Counted from the first letter of the stretch, positions 46,719 through 59,400 are shown. The stretch: 64,000 nucleotides of DNA from Cystobasidium ongulense (GCA_022835595.1 BQUP01000005.1:434001-498000), one strand, 5' to 3'. Notes: generated by a model from the letters alone, not told the origin. Numbers and translations are program-made.

Positions 46719-47072
46719 AGTGAGAGCTGCGATCAGGTTCTCGAAGCAACCCAAAATGACAACGAGTGAACAATTAAAGAAAAAAAAATAGGATATGGGA
46801 CGGAGTTCTTAGAATGGTCGAAGGTAGCAGTCGTAGTTTGGGAAATCAGGAGAAGGTGATTCGACAGTGTGGCATACTGCAAATATGTACAACTTGTAGT
46901 TGGAAAGCGTGCTCCTCTCGCTGCAGCCATCACGTGATAGAACACGACTCCAGCTCGCTCAGAATGTCTTGTCTCCTTCTCATGCGCTTTACGACCGCGG
47001 GCTCATGAACTCGTACCAGCCACATGATATCCTCCATCGCTAAGGATACACCACGCCTAGTCGCATTTTGAC
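46719..47072. other. Spacer between the two POT1-like genes
   Basis: 354 bp, presumably terminator of the short gene and promoter of the long one. An A-rich run lies near 46779-46790. Confidence 0.35.
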
Positions 47073-50000
47073 ATGCTTCGAAGCAAGCGGCCGCTCGAGG
47101 CAATCGATGTCAACAAGAGTCGAAATGGCAGCAACAGCAGTTCGGCAGACAATACGCAAGCAAACGTAAAGTACAAGAGGTCAAAGCCTCCACTCCGGTC
47201 CATCGATGCTGCATTAGCTCGTGCGCAAGATGTGCGCTCGACAATGCTGCCCACCGCAGATGCGCGCCGAAAAACACTTGACCAGAGCATATTCGTCTTA
47301 GGCACAGTGGAGCGCATACACCACGATGCGGAACAGCAGTCCATCTCCTTCTTCCTGCTTTCACAGAACGACGCGTCTGTGGAATATGCGGAGCTTTCGG
47401 TGGTTCTTAGAGGCTCTTGGGTGAATACGCATCTGGCAGATGGAGCTCTCAAGGAGAACAATTCCATCGTTTTGGCCTTCAAAGAAGCAAGCATCGGAAC
47501 CTCGGGTTCAGACGGTCATAATAGCAACAGCAGTGCACCTCCGTTCGAATTATACCTCCTCTTCGACCGCGGTGTTGAGTTCTGGGTGACTCCTAAGCCT
47601 ACTTCCGTCGCGCTCGCGTTACACACTGCTGGGCGCTCCGACTGGAAGCATTACAAGCTTTTTTCCAAGGCACAACATAGCGATAAAGGTATCGTACGGG
47701 CACCGGCTAGCGAACAGTCGAGTATACGAGGCCTACTTGCAGATGGGAATCGTCAAGATTCTAGCATTCTGACCAAAAGTGAACCTTCTACGGGGGAATA
47801 TAACAGAACTAGTTCAATAGAAGATATCACCAAGGATGTCGAAGAAGCGGCAGCCCAGCATTGTCGAACGTCACCGCCAACAGGCATTACCCAGATTGAA
47901 GGAGGATCCCCTTCTCAGCTAGACAGCGTGAAGTCAGAACTCCATGCCTTCCCCAATGCCTTCAAGAATCTCAATGTGAGAACTACTCGCCTGTCTTAGA
48001 TCGCTCGCTCTGACGCTACTACACTAAACACATTGACAGGGATCGGAATTTGCGCCAGTTTCGAAACTCCGAAGGTTTGGTCTCGTACATAGCGATGTCA
48101 ACGTGATTGGTGTAGTGATCCATGACACCAACAGAGTACGCGACGCCTGTAAGTGAGCGTTTCGTGTGTGACGGTTGTCCTTCATGATCTGACTTTCTGT
48201 ACAGCCGGCGGGAAAAACATCACTATCAGGCTAGTTGATCCGTCAGTCGGCGCTGCGACCGCGGATGACTGGCACTCAGGTCTTTGGCTGGGAGTAACAT
48301 ACTTAAACAGTTCCAAGGAGTACTTTCCAAGTGTTGAGAGAGGCGATGTTCTCCTGATCAGACTTGCCAAAGTGCGTCCTTCAATCAAACCGCTCATCCA
48401 GTCGACGCTGATCTGTTGATCGCAGACCGTCGACTACCTGGACTACACTAGGCTTTCAGTGTTCTCGGATCAAGTGTGCGATTGGGTTTGCCTGCCGGCC
48501 GACTCCTTGAAGGGACTACCGGAAGCAGCTCTCTTCAATCCAATCCATATAGATGCCTTCCGAACATGCCCAGGTGCAGATCGACCCGACGAAGTGGAAC
48601 GAAAACACATGCAAAAGCTGGCGCTCTGGGCCCGAGAGCAGATAACCACCTCATCCAAAGATACGTGGGCGCGCACCCGAGACTTGACAGACGATCTAAG
48701 CTTCAAGCAGGAGTGTTCTGTATGGACGAATAATAACGCACCAGACGGTCCGCGTCTCTTTATGGATCTGAGTGTCCCGCTTGAAGCGAAAGAGACTGGA
48801 CCATTCGACTTCGTCGGCAAGGTAGGCTCCAGGCTACTTAATGGTGATTTCCAGCTAGAGCTGACATTGTCTGCAAACATAGGTTGCTGGTCGTGCATTC
48901 CAGAACCCTAGTTACATCGTATTGTACGTGACAGACTACACCTCAAATACCGCATCGTGCATCGAAAACTACTTCGGTGGAAGAGACGATACCATGAGGT
49001 CCGATATGCTTCTCAAGGTACTGCTTTGGCAAAATGAGGCTTCTGACGAAGTCGTGGAGGGCGTCTTCGATCTACTGAAGACCAAGGACGCCGTATTCTT
49101 TTTCAAAGGCTTGCGAGTGAGACAAGTCAGCGGTGGTCTGAACGCAAACGGTCGCTTGAACAAGCCGGAATTCGAGGTTAAGGTGTTGCCTTCTGACCAC
49201 CCGCTGCACCTTTCGTTAACAAAGTAAGCCAAGCCATTCGTGTTCTGCATTGCAGCCTAACACTGAATACGGTCTTCTCAGACGGGAACTAGACTACATG
49301 CAGAAATTCCAGCAAGAGGCGGAGAGTGGCAGCGTAGAGGCCGCTAAGACGGGACCCGAGGGTTCCACCTCACAATCACGCACTGTCCCCGCTGTTGTCG
49401 CCGATACCGAGAGCTCGCGTTCAGCGTGTGTTTCACCTGGCTTTGAGCAGGATAAACCTCTCGTTCGTTTAGCCGGTCTGCGAGCGCCTGCAGACCTGCG
49501 CGATCCAGCAGCATTCTTTGACTGCGCATGCGAGGTAAGCACACCCCCGAACTTCGATAGCTTGGCAAATCCTGATGCCAAGTGTGTCACAGGTCGTCGA
49601 AGACGTATATACAAACGAAATGCGTTCCATGACTACAGTCCACGTAACCGACTTTACGTCGAACGAACGCTTTTGGCAAAACTCAAATCACCCAGATTAC
49701 CCTAGAGCCCGAATAATATTGCAGATATCGGTCTTTGGTGACACGCAACGACAGAAGGTATCGACACTTCGTCAGGGCAATAGGGTTATTTTGCGAAACA
49801 TTCGGTGTAAACTCGACAAGCAGGACAATTTGGAAGGACACGTAGGCGAGCGAAATCTCTTCCGTGTAGAAAAGCTTCCCAAGGAGCACGAACATTACAA
49901 ACAGCTCAATGCCAGGTCGGTTTCGTCTTCCCCTGTGCTGCTTTTGGCCTTGCTAACTTTACACCTTCTCCTGGTTAGCCGCATTGCATGCCTAGGCGGA

Positions 50001-50792
50001 GGTCAGCTAGATGCCGCTGAGACAGCCACTCCAGGTATGACAGTCATGCCATGAGTCGAAGCTACTATACCTGACCCTAGAAGTGTTTCCAGTAATGCAC
50101 ATCGGTCCCAGTAAGACCTTCGAAGGCGTCGCCTGTAAATTTGCTGGTTATGCCGTCGACAATGAGATCCTCCAGCCATTGTCGCTAGACCGCGAGAAGG
50201 TGTTCCGTTTGCGAGGGAGGGTAATCGAGTACAGCCCGCGTCAGCTAGACCAATTTCTAGTGTCAAAGTGCACTTCCTGTAACCGACAGTGAGTGTACAT
50301 CCTCAGCTTCGCACGAACTTAGTCAGTTGCTGACATTTCATTTACATAGCTTAGTCAAAGACGAACGTTTGTGTCGCATGTGTGACGATGGTGTTGTAGG
50401 CGACAGTATTACCCGCCAATGGTGCTTCTCCCTGCGTATTGAGCTGGAACCAAACGCTTGCAACATTGAGTTCGATCCTATTGAGGCCAAGCGGGCTTTC
50501 TGGGTGGTAGTGATAGAGGGCGAGGATGATACGGTATGCCTTCCATTATCGTCACTGCCTCTGATAATGTGGACTGATCCACGAACAACAGGTGTTCCTG
50601 AATGGCCTCGAACCCAAGGAAGAATCAGTCGAAGAGGCTAGTCGGCTCCTCGAGCAGCTTGTCAGTAACCCATCTGGCAACGGTACAAATCCAATCTTCG
50701 ACTTTTGCGTGAAAAAGACTGCTGGTCAGAGGATACTTCTGTTGTGCGATACAGCATTACGCCGCAATAATGTGACTTTGCCATGGGTGTAG
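47073..50792 (+). CDS. POT1: Protection of telomeres protein POT1 (multi-OB-fold)
   Basis: About eleven exons, roughly 1,000 aa. Order: a charged N-terminus (MLRSKRPLEAIDV), an extra N-terminal OB-like domain (IFVLGTVERIHHDAEQQSIS, VVLRGSWVN, VEFWVTP), telomere-binding OB1 (FGLVHSDVNVIGVVIHDTNR, NITIRLVDPS, RGDVLLIRLAK), OB2 (YIVLYVTDYTSNTAS, VFFFKGLRVRQVSG), a further unit with VHVTDFTSNERFW and RQGNRVILRNIRCK, and a C-terminal OB with a zinc site (FLVSKCTSCNRHL...ERLCRMCDD) as in POT1C. POT1 caps the telomeric 3' overhang and, through TPP1, controls telomerase. Splice sites are GT-AG with frame kept at every junction checked. The extra N-terminal OB fits what I recall being described for some basidiomycete Pot1 proteins. 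Confidence 0.78.
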
Positions 50793-50886
50793 GGTACGAA
50801 ACATGTAGCTTTACGAGTTAAAAGGTAAATTGGGGAGTGAAAACGATGTTGTGTACTTTGCAATGCGAAATGCCTGTGCTTGCTGC

Positions 50887-51944
50887 TTAAAGTTTCTTGA
50901 CCTGATCTTGCTGCCATCCCAGCTGAGCTAAGATGCCACCGACTGGGTCTTGTTGTGCATTCACAGAGCGCTTGCCTGCGACATCGGTTATGAAGCTGGT
51001 TAATCGAAAGTCAGTCTCCGTCTCCCTCAGGCGGGGAGAGGTGGGCGCATGCTTACTCCTCAGGCCCGCAAACAATGATCTGTGATCGTTTACCTGCTTG
51101 AGGCTTGCCAACTAGCTTTTGGATGTCTTTGTAAGTCATTCGACTATATAGAGTATGCATGGAGACACCTTCAGTTGAGGGAAGTAATGGCAGCAGGCTC
51201 TTCTCTGGATTTGAAGCGGAGTATACTAGCTTGATGGACTTGGGGAGACTTTCCCTTTGGCTCAACATCTGGATAAGAGGTGTAAGACCTGTTCCGCCAG
51301 CGATCTAGAAACAGACAGTTACCAGACAATTAGTTTGTAGGCTTTCGATAATATGTGGAAAAACTTACGAAGATCAGATCATCAACCTCCGGAAGCGTCC
51401 ATGTTCGGACAGGACCTCGAACCCATAACTGATCACCCGGCCCTTGTCTATGTACATATGAAGATACTTCTCCATCTTTATATCGCTTGACGAGCAACTC
51501 TATCGATCTTTCATCGTCTCCTTCCGGCTTAAAACATTCTAAGCTCAACGGAGTGTAAGCTCTTTGTATTTGCAGTTCTGGCTGTCGAATGTATATCGCT
51601 TGAAGAGGTGTATGTGGTGGTTCTGGATATATTGATACTTCCGGTAACAATTCTTTAGGAAGTGATAAAGAAACGATAGAGCTATCTGAGGTTATTGGCT
51701 TGATCGCTCGTATTGTCAGTGGCGTAAAGTATGAATAGGATAGAGGTTGTCGAGAGGTTGATGGATCCTGCTGCCATCGCCAGCCAAGGTAACCAAGGAC
51801 TCCGGTACCAGAAGCTAAAGCCAGTGTAAGAGGGGCGCCTCGTTGTCTTGTCGAAGAAGTCTTGCTCGTCAAATAGCTTCTTTGCATATGTCTTCTGCCA
51901 AAAATTTGGCTACTGCCAGAGCAGGCTCGACGGGTCCAGGGCAT
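50887..51944 (-). CDS. Mitochondrial NADH-cytochrome-b5-reductase-like flavoprotein (CYC2-like)
   Basis: Three exons. The N-terminus MPWTRRACSGSSQIFGRRHM is Arg/Ser-rich like a mitochondrial presequence and is followed by the membrane segment LTLALASGTGVLGYLGW. FAD-binding motif RAYTPLS (RxYTxxS), FAD loop GEVSSYVHRQGPGDQLWVRG, NAD(P)-binding GGTGLTPLIQMLSQ and VCGP, and the ending GGILAQLGWQQDQVKKL are visible. Fungal Cyc2, which supports heme attachment to cytochrome c, has this plan, as does Mcr1. ATG 51944 was chosen over 52058 because it opens the targeting sequence. Confidence 0.72.
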
Positions 51945-52165
51945 CGTCAGATAATGTGCGGCCTTCAGGATTATAACGAAAGTTGTAGGTAAAATGAAAG
52001 CATTGTCTGAAGTATATCGATGCTGCTGAGGAGAGAGAGAGAGCTGGGAAGCAGTCAAAGGGTGGCCATCGATTCACTTGGGAGGGCTTGTCCTTTAGTG
52101 TGCTCGCCTCTGGCATACATTATGGTTCGCAAGAGTGAAGCAAAAGTACATCAATAAGTCAATAC

Positions 52166-52325
52166 GACGTGGTGGCCGAGTGAGTAATTCGCTTCAAGCA
52201 CATTACAAGTTCTATCGCTTACAATCATCTCATCATCAGGTGGTTATGGCGACAGTTTAGAACAACCACTTGGTTCTTACCAACTGTTGGGATCTCCCGC
52301 GCGAGTTCGAATCTCGTTCACGTCT
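52166..52325 (+). tRNA. tRNA-Ser(AGA) with two intervening sequences
   Basis: Acceptor strand GACGTGG (52166-52172) pairs with TCACGTC (52318-52324), with one G-U. TG, D-stem GCC, D-loop GA/GTGGTTAT, D-stem GGC, G. Anticodon stem ACAGT pairs with ACTGT; the loop TTAGAA(A) gives anticodon AGA. Variable arm GGGA-TC-TCCC as in class II Ser tRNAs; T-arm GCGAG-TTCGAAT-CTCGT. A roughly 19-nt intron follows position 37 and contains GTTCT, which pairs with AGAAC as in normal nuclear pre-tRNAs. A second, 60-nt insertion interrupts the D-loop (52180-52239). With both removed, the tRNA matches yeast tRNA-Ser(AGA) in every arm. The discriminator base is T. Confidence 0.8.
52180..52239 (+). other. GT-AG intron-like insertion in the tRNA D-loop
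   Basis: A 60-nt insertion starting GTGAGTAATT and ending CATCATCAG, with a C/T-rich 3' end and a CTTAC-type branch candidate about 20 nt before the end. GTG flanks both sides, so the exact junction may slide by up to three bases. Size and ends match the spliceosomal introns of neighbouring protein genes. It splits the A-box region of the internal promoter. Confidence 0.65.
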
Positions 52326-52329
52326 AATC

Positions 52330-52333
52330 TTTT
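52330..52333 (+). terminator. RNA polymerase III terminator
   Basis: A TTTT run five bases after the tRNA discriminator, as expected for a transcribed tRNA gene. Confidence 0.6.
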
Positions 52334-52612
52334 ACACCGTTCGACTCTGCATCTTTACTTTTCTTCGAAGCTTCTACCCGCAGTGAGCGGTGCACACCTT
52401 TTTATCTGTTTGCTCGTCTTATATTTATACTCCTCACGTTGTCATGAAGTGCGTGTCCTCTGCCGATCAACGCGGCCACATCCGCGGAACGTTAACAGGC
52501 GAGGTGCCTGAACTACAACGTCAGGGAGTCGCGCTGCTGAGGGATCTTCGGACATGCGTTTGCTTCTTGACTTTGATTCGCTCAATTCAGCATTCTTTTA
52601 GAAACTGACACT

Positions 52613-54066
52613 ATGCCTAGCATCAGTATGGACTTCAAGTGTGCCGTAGTTACTGGCGGAGGTGGCGGTAAGTCCGAATCATTCTCGCCACCATCACACG
52701 CCAGCTAGCAGTTCTTACTCATTCGACCGTGTACCAGGCATTGGCAAGGCCATTTCACAATGGCTTATCAAGGAAGGCAAGAAAGTAGGCTGCCTCTGAT
52801 GAGAAATGCAGGCTAGCCACCCATGTCCAAGCTGATGGGACGTACCTCGCACTCGTTGGCTTGAATCTATACCCACAGGTCATTATCGTAGGAAGAACAG
52901 AATCAACACTACAAGACAGCGCTAAAGAAATAGGCGCAACTGCCTACTATGTGCTCGATACGGGAGATATACCTGCTATCGAGCCTTTCGTCAAGAAGGT
53001 TATATCTGATCATCCTGAGGTTGACTGCCTCGTAAGGCTTTCAAGTCCGAACGATATGTGGTTAAGCTGTTCTTCACTAAATCGTACTCATTTCTTCTTT
53101 CGCATTTTAAAGATAAACAATGCAGGTGTGCAAAGACCACTTGATGTAAACAATTTCGACTTGAAGAAAGCAGATCAAGAAATTGCCATCAACATTTCTG
53201 GACCTATGCATCTAGCAATGGGCTTCTTAGACCATTTCAAGGTGCCTCACTAATCTAACAGCTTGTCGGAAGGTATGCTCATCAAAACATGTGCCTTCCT
53301 CTTCGCAGAGCAAGCCTAGTGCGACCATAATCAATGTCGGCAGCGTTCTGGGCTATAATCCAGTAAGATCAGAGCTTGCATCGTTCCATAGCGGGCTTGT
53401 AATTGACTAAACATTCTTGATACCTAGTTTTCTATCATCAATCCAGTAATTGCTATCCCACACGCGCTGACGCCTCGTACTTGCTCACGCATGCTTGCTA
53501 TCTGACAGGTATACAACGGTACTAAAGCTTTCGTACATTTCTGGACTATGAACTTGCGCACTCAGCTGAAGAATAGCAACATCCGAGTTGTAGAAGTTGC
53601 GCCACCTACAGTAAGCCCATCATCGCTTCGTTGCACATATGTGTTTGAACTGTTCACTTGCTGATTTCGTCTGCCATCCAGGTTGCTACGGACTTACACA
53701 GGTACGAGAGGCAGTCTATCCGCCAAGTCTCATTTACTGTTTCGCCAAACTTGTTAACTGATACAATCTATCTGCTGTACCATTCATAGAGAAAGAGAAG
53801 ATCCAGATGACAATAAGAAAGAAAAAAATGAGAACGCCCTTTCTGTTGATGAATTTATGGAATACTTCTCCAAAGGAATGCATGAGAATAAGGACACTAT
53901 TGCGGCTGGCATGGCTATTGATATTGTTGGTGAGTATTACAAGATTAATACTGGCTCATGGCACTAGTGACAGAGACTGACCCTGGTATGCATGTTCACA
54001 GACAAATGGTATAACGCTTATGGACAAGCTTACGCTAAAGCTGCAGATGGCTATCAACCGAAATAA
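52613..54066 (+). CDS. Short-chain dehydrogenase/reductase, DltE-like
   Basis: Many small exons, about 270 aa. ATG 52613 opens MPSISMDFKCAVVTGGGGG-IGKAIS, the TGxxxGIG dinucleotide-binding motif. Then VIIVGRTESTLQDSAKEIG, INNAGVQRPLD (NNAG), ATIINVGSVLGYNP (catalytic Ser), VYNGTKAFVHFWTMNLR (YxxxK), VVEVAPPT-VATDLHR, and a C-terminal DKWYNAYGQAYAKAADGYQP. The first strand, the NNAG-x-Q and the VAPPTVxTDL segment fit the DltE-like oxidoreductases, whose substrates are mostly unknown. No signal or membrane segment. Confidence 0.8.
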
Positions 54067-56462
54067 AAGGTGTTCCAGCTTAGGGGCGCGCATCAGGGTG
54101 TCAACGGCATACATGTTATATTATCAGTCGTTCTTGCAGAGTCTGTTTGACACGACGGCCCTCATATGTAATGTTGCAAAGGCTTGTGGAAGCGACAACA
54201 TAGGCATGTGGAGAAGGATCTTGCCAGGTCTGAGACCCAAGCACAGCGTAGCGCTCTGTCTCTGACGGTGTTTTGTTCGATTTGGATTTAACTTTGGACA
54301 TTCGAAGATGTGAGTGTGCACGTGGGGCTCCCGAATTGTATATCAGGACGAGATCCGCCTACTTTCCTGGTGATGCTACCAAGTGCACGCGCAATGCTGA
54401 CACTGACTGCAAGCATGGTTCGGCGCGTCCATTTGCGTATCAGTACTAATGTTACAAGTGTGAATCAATACTAACGATACTTGTAGCTAGTCCTACACGC
54501 GGAGGCTACCCAGATATAGAAAGCAGATTACCACTAGGATAGGGACTTCACGCGAGTGTCTTGTCTGGCATTAGACCATTACCGTACACTATTGGATGAG
54601 CCAATCCTAGAGCCTCTCGTACTTTCACCCATTATCCTACGACCAGCGCATTGTTGCCAGTACCAGCTAACGGTAGCGGGCGTGCATTGACCGCAATAGA
54701 CTGTGCACAGTTCCTGCAACGACAATCATCTTTTGAACTGCAACAGATCATGTCCGAGTCGCGTTTGCTCTCTGTACCAACTTCCTCGCGTCTGACTTCC
54801 ATTCGACGCAGCTGATAGCGAACTCAAGAGGACAGCCAAAGGTGTCTGGCGCGAATCTCGAAGAACGGTATCATCGCAGGAAACGCGTAGCTCAAAGGGC
54901 CGATACCTTGTCGCATTTGTCTTGCAACTCAGTCAGGAACTGCGTGCGTTTCTCCCCTCCAACCCAAGCTTTCCCCCGGTCAAACGCAGCTGTCGGATAG
55001 CGAAGAACACCATTTCCACGTTTTTGGGTGGCCTTTGTTGGTGGGTTATTCCGGGGAGAAAGCAAGAAGGATCATTCTCTCTTGCAAGAGGAAGCTGTTC
55101 TGTTCTCTTCAGCTACGCGGTTGTTGTGAGAAGCTACACTGCAGAGTGACACTCATAACTCTTCTATCGGTGCGCTTCGCTGCTGCTCTTGCTGGTCGAA
55201 AAGCTACGCTTGCCACTGGCGAACCAAGCGAAGCAGTGCAGCATACGAAAGTGGGTCCCGACGGCCTATTCAGCGAACAGTGTTCTGGTGCTGCTGTCGA
55301 GGTGAGTGCTGCCGCTGCTCGGTGCGTGGATGCGAACCAGGCACTGATGCTGGCATTCGACGTGATCGCGGCCTCTTGAAGGCAATCATTCAATCCATCC
55401 TCATCACTACTCTACTACTACTGTTGTTGACAGCAAGACACAAGCACACATCCACACTTCAGATAATAAGATAGTCCCTGCAACCACTCCCCTCGATCTG
55501 CCAAATTCACGCAGATCTGCTCGCCCATCGAAACAGGCGCGCTGAGCACATCAGCGCGTGCCTAAGGCTGTAATCCTTCGTCCGGCTCTGGCAGCCTGAG
55601 AATTGGAGGCCACGCGCGCAAGTGACAGGACAGAGGCACATCGACATCGACATCGTGCGTCGCATCGTACCACCAGAGGGTCGTCAGGCAAGTGCTCCTT
55701 GGGCTCCGACGCACCGTGTGCTTTCAGATTCACTTTGAGCTCTCACGCCGCGCTATCGCAAGCAGCAACACCCGAACGACCAAGCGTGTTGTTGCCTTTT
55801 GGACGGGAATTCCTCAAGCATTAGCATCATCGAAGAAACGCGTTTTTGTTATTTCAAAGAGCTGAAGGACAACAGCGGAACACCAGTAGATAACGAAAAC
55901 ATCAAGACAGCTTGTTCATTCAAGCCCTTCTGCACTCGTTCTCGGCCCTTAAGCATTCCAAGCAACTCACCCCCGGAGGGTGCACTCAATCTACATCAAA
56001 GTTGCAATTCCGACAGGGTGGCATTGCATATCAACTGTAACAATTATTAATACAATTACATTCCGAAATTGAAGACGACGGTCAAAGGACTTAAAGAGTC
56101 TACCTCTGTGCCGAGTACAATTACAACACCCACCAGGTTTTCGGAACTCTTCATTTACACAACAAGCAACACCTTTCAGCGCGCCTCTTCATTTCGCATA
56201 CAGCGCAAGACACGACTACTGTACTCGCCTGGTGTGAGGAAGCGAATTTCCTTCAGACACACGGTCTTTCCTACAAGTTTGCTAGACTGCTTTCAGTACG
56301 CTGGCGCCAATAACGACATCGTCACGCGTTGCGAGATCGCGTAATTGTAGGATTCGCAAACTGGCATCACGAATCGCAACGATACTAGACGAAGAGCAGT
56401 GGTACGCGTAAAGATAACATCCATTGCTGCGCCTGTAATAAGGCAACTTCGTTACCGCCGTC
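54067..56462. other. Long intergenic/leader region before the RasGEF
   Basis: About 2.4 kb without a supported gene. Several short frames (for example 54922-55149 and 55035-55379) lack protein features. From about 55800 the sequence is A/C-rich with several short ATG frames, which fits a long 5' leader with upstream ORFs for the RasGEF gene. Confidence 0.4.
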
Positions 56463-59400
56463 ATGGCGGCCAACACTACCTTCCCCGCGCCTGCACCAAC
56501 CACGATCAAATCGAGCTTCACCTTTCCAGCACGACCATCGCAACAGCAGCAACAAACACAGCAACAACCACAGCACTCCTCTCACTCTACTTCAATAGCG
56601 CCGTACACTTCACACCATTCAACAGCGTGTGGTCCATATTCGTCACGTGAAACCTACACTCATGCCACGCAAAACTCCATTTCCAACCTTTCGCGCAAAT
56701 CATCAGGATCAGGCTCATCAGGTGATCCATTCGCTTATGATAGGGCTTCATTACGCGGGACATTGAACCCGACCAGGCATACTCCTCGCTCCTCCATTGC
56801 CTCCTTGAATGGCGTGCAAGGCCCTGCGAGCACGACGACTTCCCCTGCTCTGTCGAGTAGCGGAGCAGGAGATCGTAATAAGGAATTACCACCACCACCT
56901 GCAGTTTCACCTGTGAAGAACCATGCTGTAGCGACAACGAATCCGCACGAGACGCAAGAACAGAATGTCTCTCCCCTTCCAGTACCTGCGGAATATGTGC
57001 AAGCACTACATGACTACTCAGCTGCTCCTACAGGTGGAAGTGCGAACATCTGCCTTTCTTTCCAAGCTGGCGACTTTATCAAGGTCTTAAATAGAGATTC
57101 AAGCGGTTGGTGGGACGGTGAAATCAACGGAACGCGGGGATGGTTCCCTTCAAATTATGTGGTCAGTGGCACTCTCTTCTCGTGTATAGTTCAACACCAG
57201 ACAGTATTCTGACCTTGAAATTCTACGCACAGGGATCCGATGTATATGATCTCGCAAGCTTGCCAAGCTATGCAAATGCCCGATACGACGCTAGAAACGC
57301 CAATGCAGTCGCCTCTACATCCTCTGAACCCATGCGAAGGGCCGCAACCACACCAGCTACCATGATGAGCCAAAGCAGTTTCGGCTCAAATGATTCTCGA
57401 CCAGACACACCAGCTTTCGATCCCTCACGACGTCCATCATCGCAAGATACAGTCACTTCAGCAGTCGTTCATGCGATTCACCTTATGCAGACTGCAGTTG
57501 ACGCAAATCGAATATCACACTTTCGTCCCGCTTCTTCCTGCTTTGTAGTTGCTGTGAAATCTATCTTACACGCTACTGATACACTTGCGAAAGACTCAGT
57601 TATCTTACGAACCCATCTCACCCTCGCTCGACAAAGGAAACAAATTCTTTCGAACCTAGCCAATGTTATGACTTTGGCCAGGAACGCTTCCGGAGAGAAT
57701 ATGGATATAATGTCAAGAGCGAGGGATACAGGTCTAATGCTCCAAACGGCGCATGTGGCATTGGACAATGTCGAAAACTTCCTGCACATCGCAATGCAAT
57801 GCGGTGTCGACGTGCCAAGCCGAATTGAGACCGATCTAGACGACAGACAGACACAAAGAATCTCAAATATGCAGAACGTTTCTACGCCTAATCTGGATGC
57901 ATGCCTTCAATTTACTCACACTTCGAATGTAGAAGGAGGCAGCGATCTATCGTTCTTAACAGCGAAGCCTAATTCTGGGGCCTTCTCGACTGGTCTACAT
58001 CGTGCTACCCCTTCTTCATCAAGTAGCTCTAGCAAGTCATTGCACAAGACACGGAGTCTCTCTGATATGAAGAACATTTCGAAGAGGAAAATGTCGGAAG
58101 TCAGTAATGTGAGCAACGCCGGGTCGTCTACAAATGGTGCACCAACCTCAAGCAGTGCTAGTGCAGCTCAGCACTACGCTTTCTTAGGCAAGCCACCTTC
58201 ACCTAATGAGGTACCTCGGCGACCAGTACATCAAACCCAGCGGAGGCCTTCAATCCCTGCTGCGTATGCTGCCACTATGCCTGCGCAAGTTTGGCAACCA
58301 AATGATTCAGTTAGCTCTTCAGCTTCATCGCTTGGCTCCTCGCAAGGTGCGCATACACCGGTCGATACAAGTGCACCGCAGCAGCCGACCGAAGTGTATC
58401 GAACCCTCACACTCATTCACGACCACCTACTCTCCACCATTGCGGCATTCATTGGACACGTGCACGCACACTCTCGAACTTCCCATTCTTCCTCGTATGC
58501 CCACCTCATTGACATGACTAGAGAATCTATTGAGCGTGTTAGAGAGACGCTCCTCATCGTCGACGTAGTCATTGCGCATCCGGCACTCTCAAGCTTTACT
58601 CGCGATCTCAAACACCTCGCTAGATATAGAGAAGCGCTGTATTTAGCTACAACAGCTCTTGTTACTGCAGCACGGAAAGCCACAGCTGCACTCGCCCCAG
58701 ACCTCACGGACGAGTCGCTCATTCACGATCAGGAGGAGGAAGAGAAGCAAGAGCTCTTGAAAGCCGCTACGGGTGTACTTCGAGCGAGTGCAGATTGTGT
58801 CAACTCAACAAAACCTCTGCTTCTGCGCCGTCGTGGCAGTGATGCTGCTTTTGTGATTGATCTACTTCAATCCACTTCGTCTGATTTGTCAAGGAGCAGC
58901 TCTGGATCCACAGAAGCTCCTCTAGACGAAGATGCAACTGTCCAAGTAACAGACTCTGGCGTCGGGTCTGAAGACAATACGCATATGAGTGGTGGCAATC
59001 GTGAAGGCGACAAAGGCAGACATACAATCTCGATGTTGGCTAGGAAAGCGACTAGCCTTACGTGCATGCGTGAAACACAGCAGCGATCAGGCGATGAGAG
59101 TCACCTGGCTGATCTGTCGCTTGAGAATGTGGAAGACCTCACTGGCGACGAATACGAGGATGCGGATGAGAGCCAGCAGAGTCGGTTGCAAGCTGATCTA
59201 GAGGCCGTCTGGCTTCAGCAACAACAACAAAAGCGTCGCGGCTCACAATCTGTGCCGGGTTCTGCACGTAATTCCTACCAGTTCCCGCCATCCGAAAACC
59301 CATCCACGGGAGAGCGTTCGACTAGCAGCCTGTCGATGCGCAGGGGCATGCCTATCCCGCCAAACCTTACAATACAAACGCGTTATCCTGCTCTGAAAAA

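Noticed and set aside
45481-50792. A single fused POT1 gene spanning both loci
   Set aside because: The first gene has its own start and stop, and both genes contain the same two domains, so they are paralogues rather than parts of one.
55035-55379. 114-codon frame rich in Ala
   Set aside because: No domain, no splice partners, and an equally long antisense frame; likely chance.
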